Source: Chloroflexota bacterium
GTDB lineage: Bacteria > Chloroflexota > Anaerolineae > Promineifilales > Promineifilaceae
Length of the DNA: 64,000 nucleotides
Assembly: GCA_002746795.1 (NCBI GenBank)
Contig: PDQY01000099.1
Location: forward strand, 20,015 to 84,014
Direction of reading: 5' to 3'
In this document: positions 63,287 through 64,000 of the stretch, piece after piece
Layout: every line of letters begins with the position of its first letter
Numbering within the stretch: position 1 is the first letter of the stretch
Notes under the pieces: generated by a model
Databases searched by the model: none
What the model was told of the DNA's origin: nothing
Seen by the model: the letters and a program-made list of their open reading frames with translations, nothing else
Position numbers and translations under genes: made by a program

Positions 63287-64000
63287 ACAAATGGGTGCGC
63301 CATTTACTACAACTCGTTAGCGTCCTCTTATTTATTGCCATATTGTGGTGGGCAGAACCAAAAACATGGCAACAACTGCGGCAAGGCAACCCGACAGACC
63401 TTCTCTGTTTTTTTGGTATTTATGCAATTGCTGGTATCGTGTCAGCCTCCAGGCTGCGGCTTATCACACACGCCATCACCGGCAAAACATGGGCATCATG
63501 GCGGCAATATTTTCATTTGAATTGGACAGCGCGCGCCTTGGGTTTAGTTTTGCCTCGTAGCGTCAGCGGTGTAGGCGGCAAAACTGTTGGTTTGCGCACC
63601 TTTGGCATTTCTGTAAAAACATCCATCTGGATTGTACTTGTTGACAATTTATTTGATCTCCTGCTGTTAACAAGCGTTACATTGCCCAGCATCCTGTTTT
63701 TTCAGGGCAGCCTGAGCGAGCAGTGGCTGTTTGCTGGCATGTTGCTCATGCTGTTTTTGTTTGCTGTTGCGGTGTGGTGGGGTACAAAAGCAGATCACTT
63801 GCAACTGTTGTTGCAACGCATTCCATTTTTCAAGAAACGGCTGCCCGACCTGCATTCTGGGCGGCTTTTGCCAACTGGGCCTCAGGCGTTACAAGCAGCA
63901 GGATTTTCATTGCTGCTAAATGGGGTGTTGGCGGTCAGCTTTTATGTGATGGGACATGCCGTTGGGTTGTCGCTACCGCTGCCGCTGATAGTGGCGGCTT
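63283..64000 (+). CDS. UPF0104/flippase-like membrane protein, partial, runs off the right edge
   Basis: MNKWVRHLLQLVSVLLFIAILWWAEPKTWQQL...LNWTARALGLVLPRSVSGVGGKTVGLRTFG. Confidence 0.7.
   Translation, partial: MNKWVRHLLQLVSVLLFIAILWWAEPKTWQQLRQGNPTDLLCFFGIYAIAGIVSASRLRLITHAITGKTWASWRQYFHLNWTARALGLVLPRSVSGVGGKTVGLRTFGISVKTSIWIVLVDNLFDLLLLTSVTLPSILFFQGSLSEQWLFAGMLLMLFLFAVAVWWGTKADHLQLLLQRIPFFKKRLPDLHSGRLLPTGPQALQAAGFSLLLNGVLAVSFYVMGHAVGLSLPLPLIVAA

Noticed and set aside
1-64000. CRISPR arrays, tRNA and rRNA genes
   Set aside because: No regularly spaced identical repeats and no convincing tRNA T-arm/acceptor signatures or rRNA segments seen by eye; a tRNAscan/Infernal run would be decisive.

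Overview
This 64 kb window looks like chromosomal DNA from a Chloroflexota/Anaerolineae-type bacterium (inferred from gene content only). It carries about 45 supportable protein-coding genes and no tRNA, rRNA or CRISPR array that I could recognise. Housekeeping genes include xerC/D-type recombinase, purine nucleoside phosphorylase, rsmD, sucCD, rpsF-ssb-rpsR, radA, an S1-domain protein, clpC, polyprenyl synthetase, xpt-guaA, a YgfK-like oxidoreductase, lipoate-protein ligase, mfd and pth. There is also an exopolysaccharide/cell-surface locus (about 15.7-32.7 kb) with a Wzc-like kinase, an orphan PqqD, two C25 (gingipain-like) peptidases and glycosyltransferases. The four strongest non-routine signals are: (1) a hyper-abundant 10-bp palindrome AACGGCCGTT, 56 exact copies by hand count, all in coding sequence and in all three codon phases, resembling cyanobacterial HIP1; (2) a three-domain DsbA-like lipoprotein with an in-frame TGA exactly at the first Cys of a CPFC motif, followed by a SECIS-like hairpin, so a likely selenoprotein; (3) a dispersed family of ~50-100 bp intergenic double-hairpin elements, six copies with differing but still self-complementary stems; (4) a tyrosine-recombinase-fold protein whose catalytic residues appear lost. 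All counts and alignments were done by eye.
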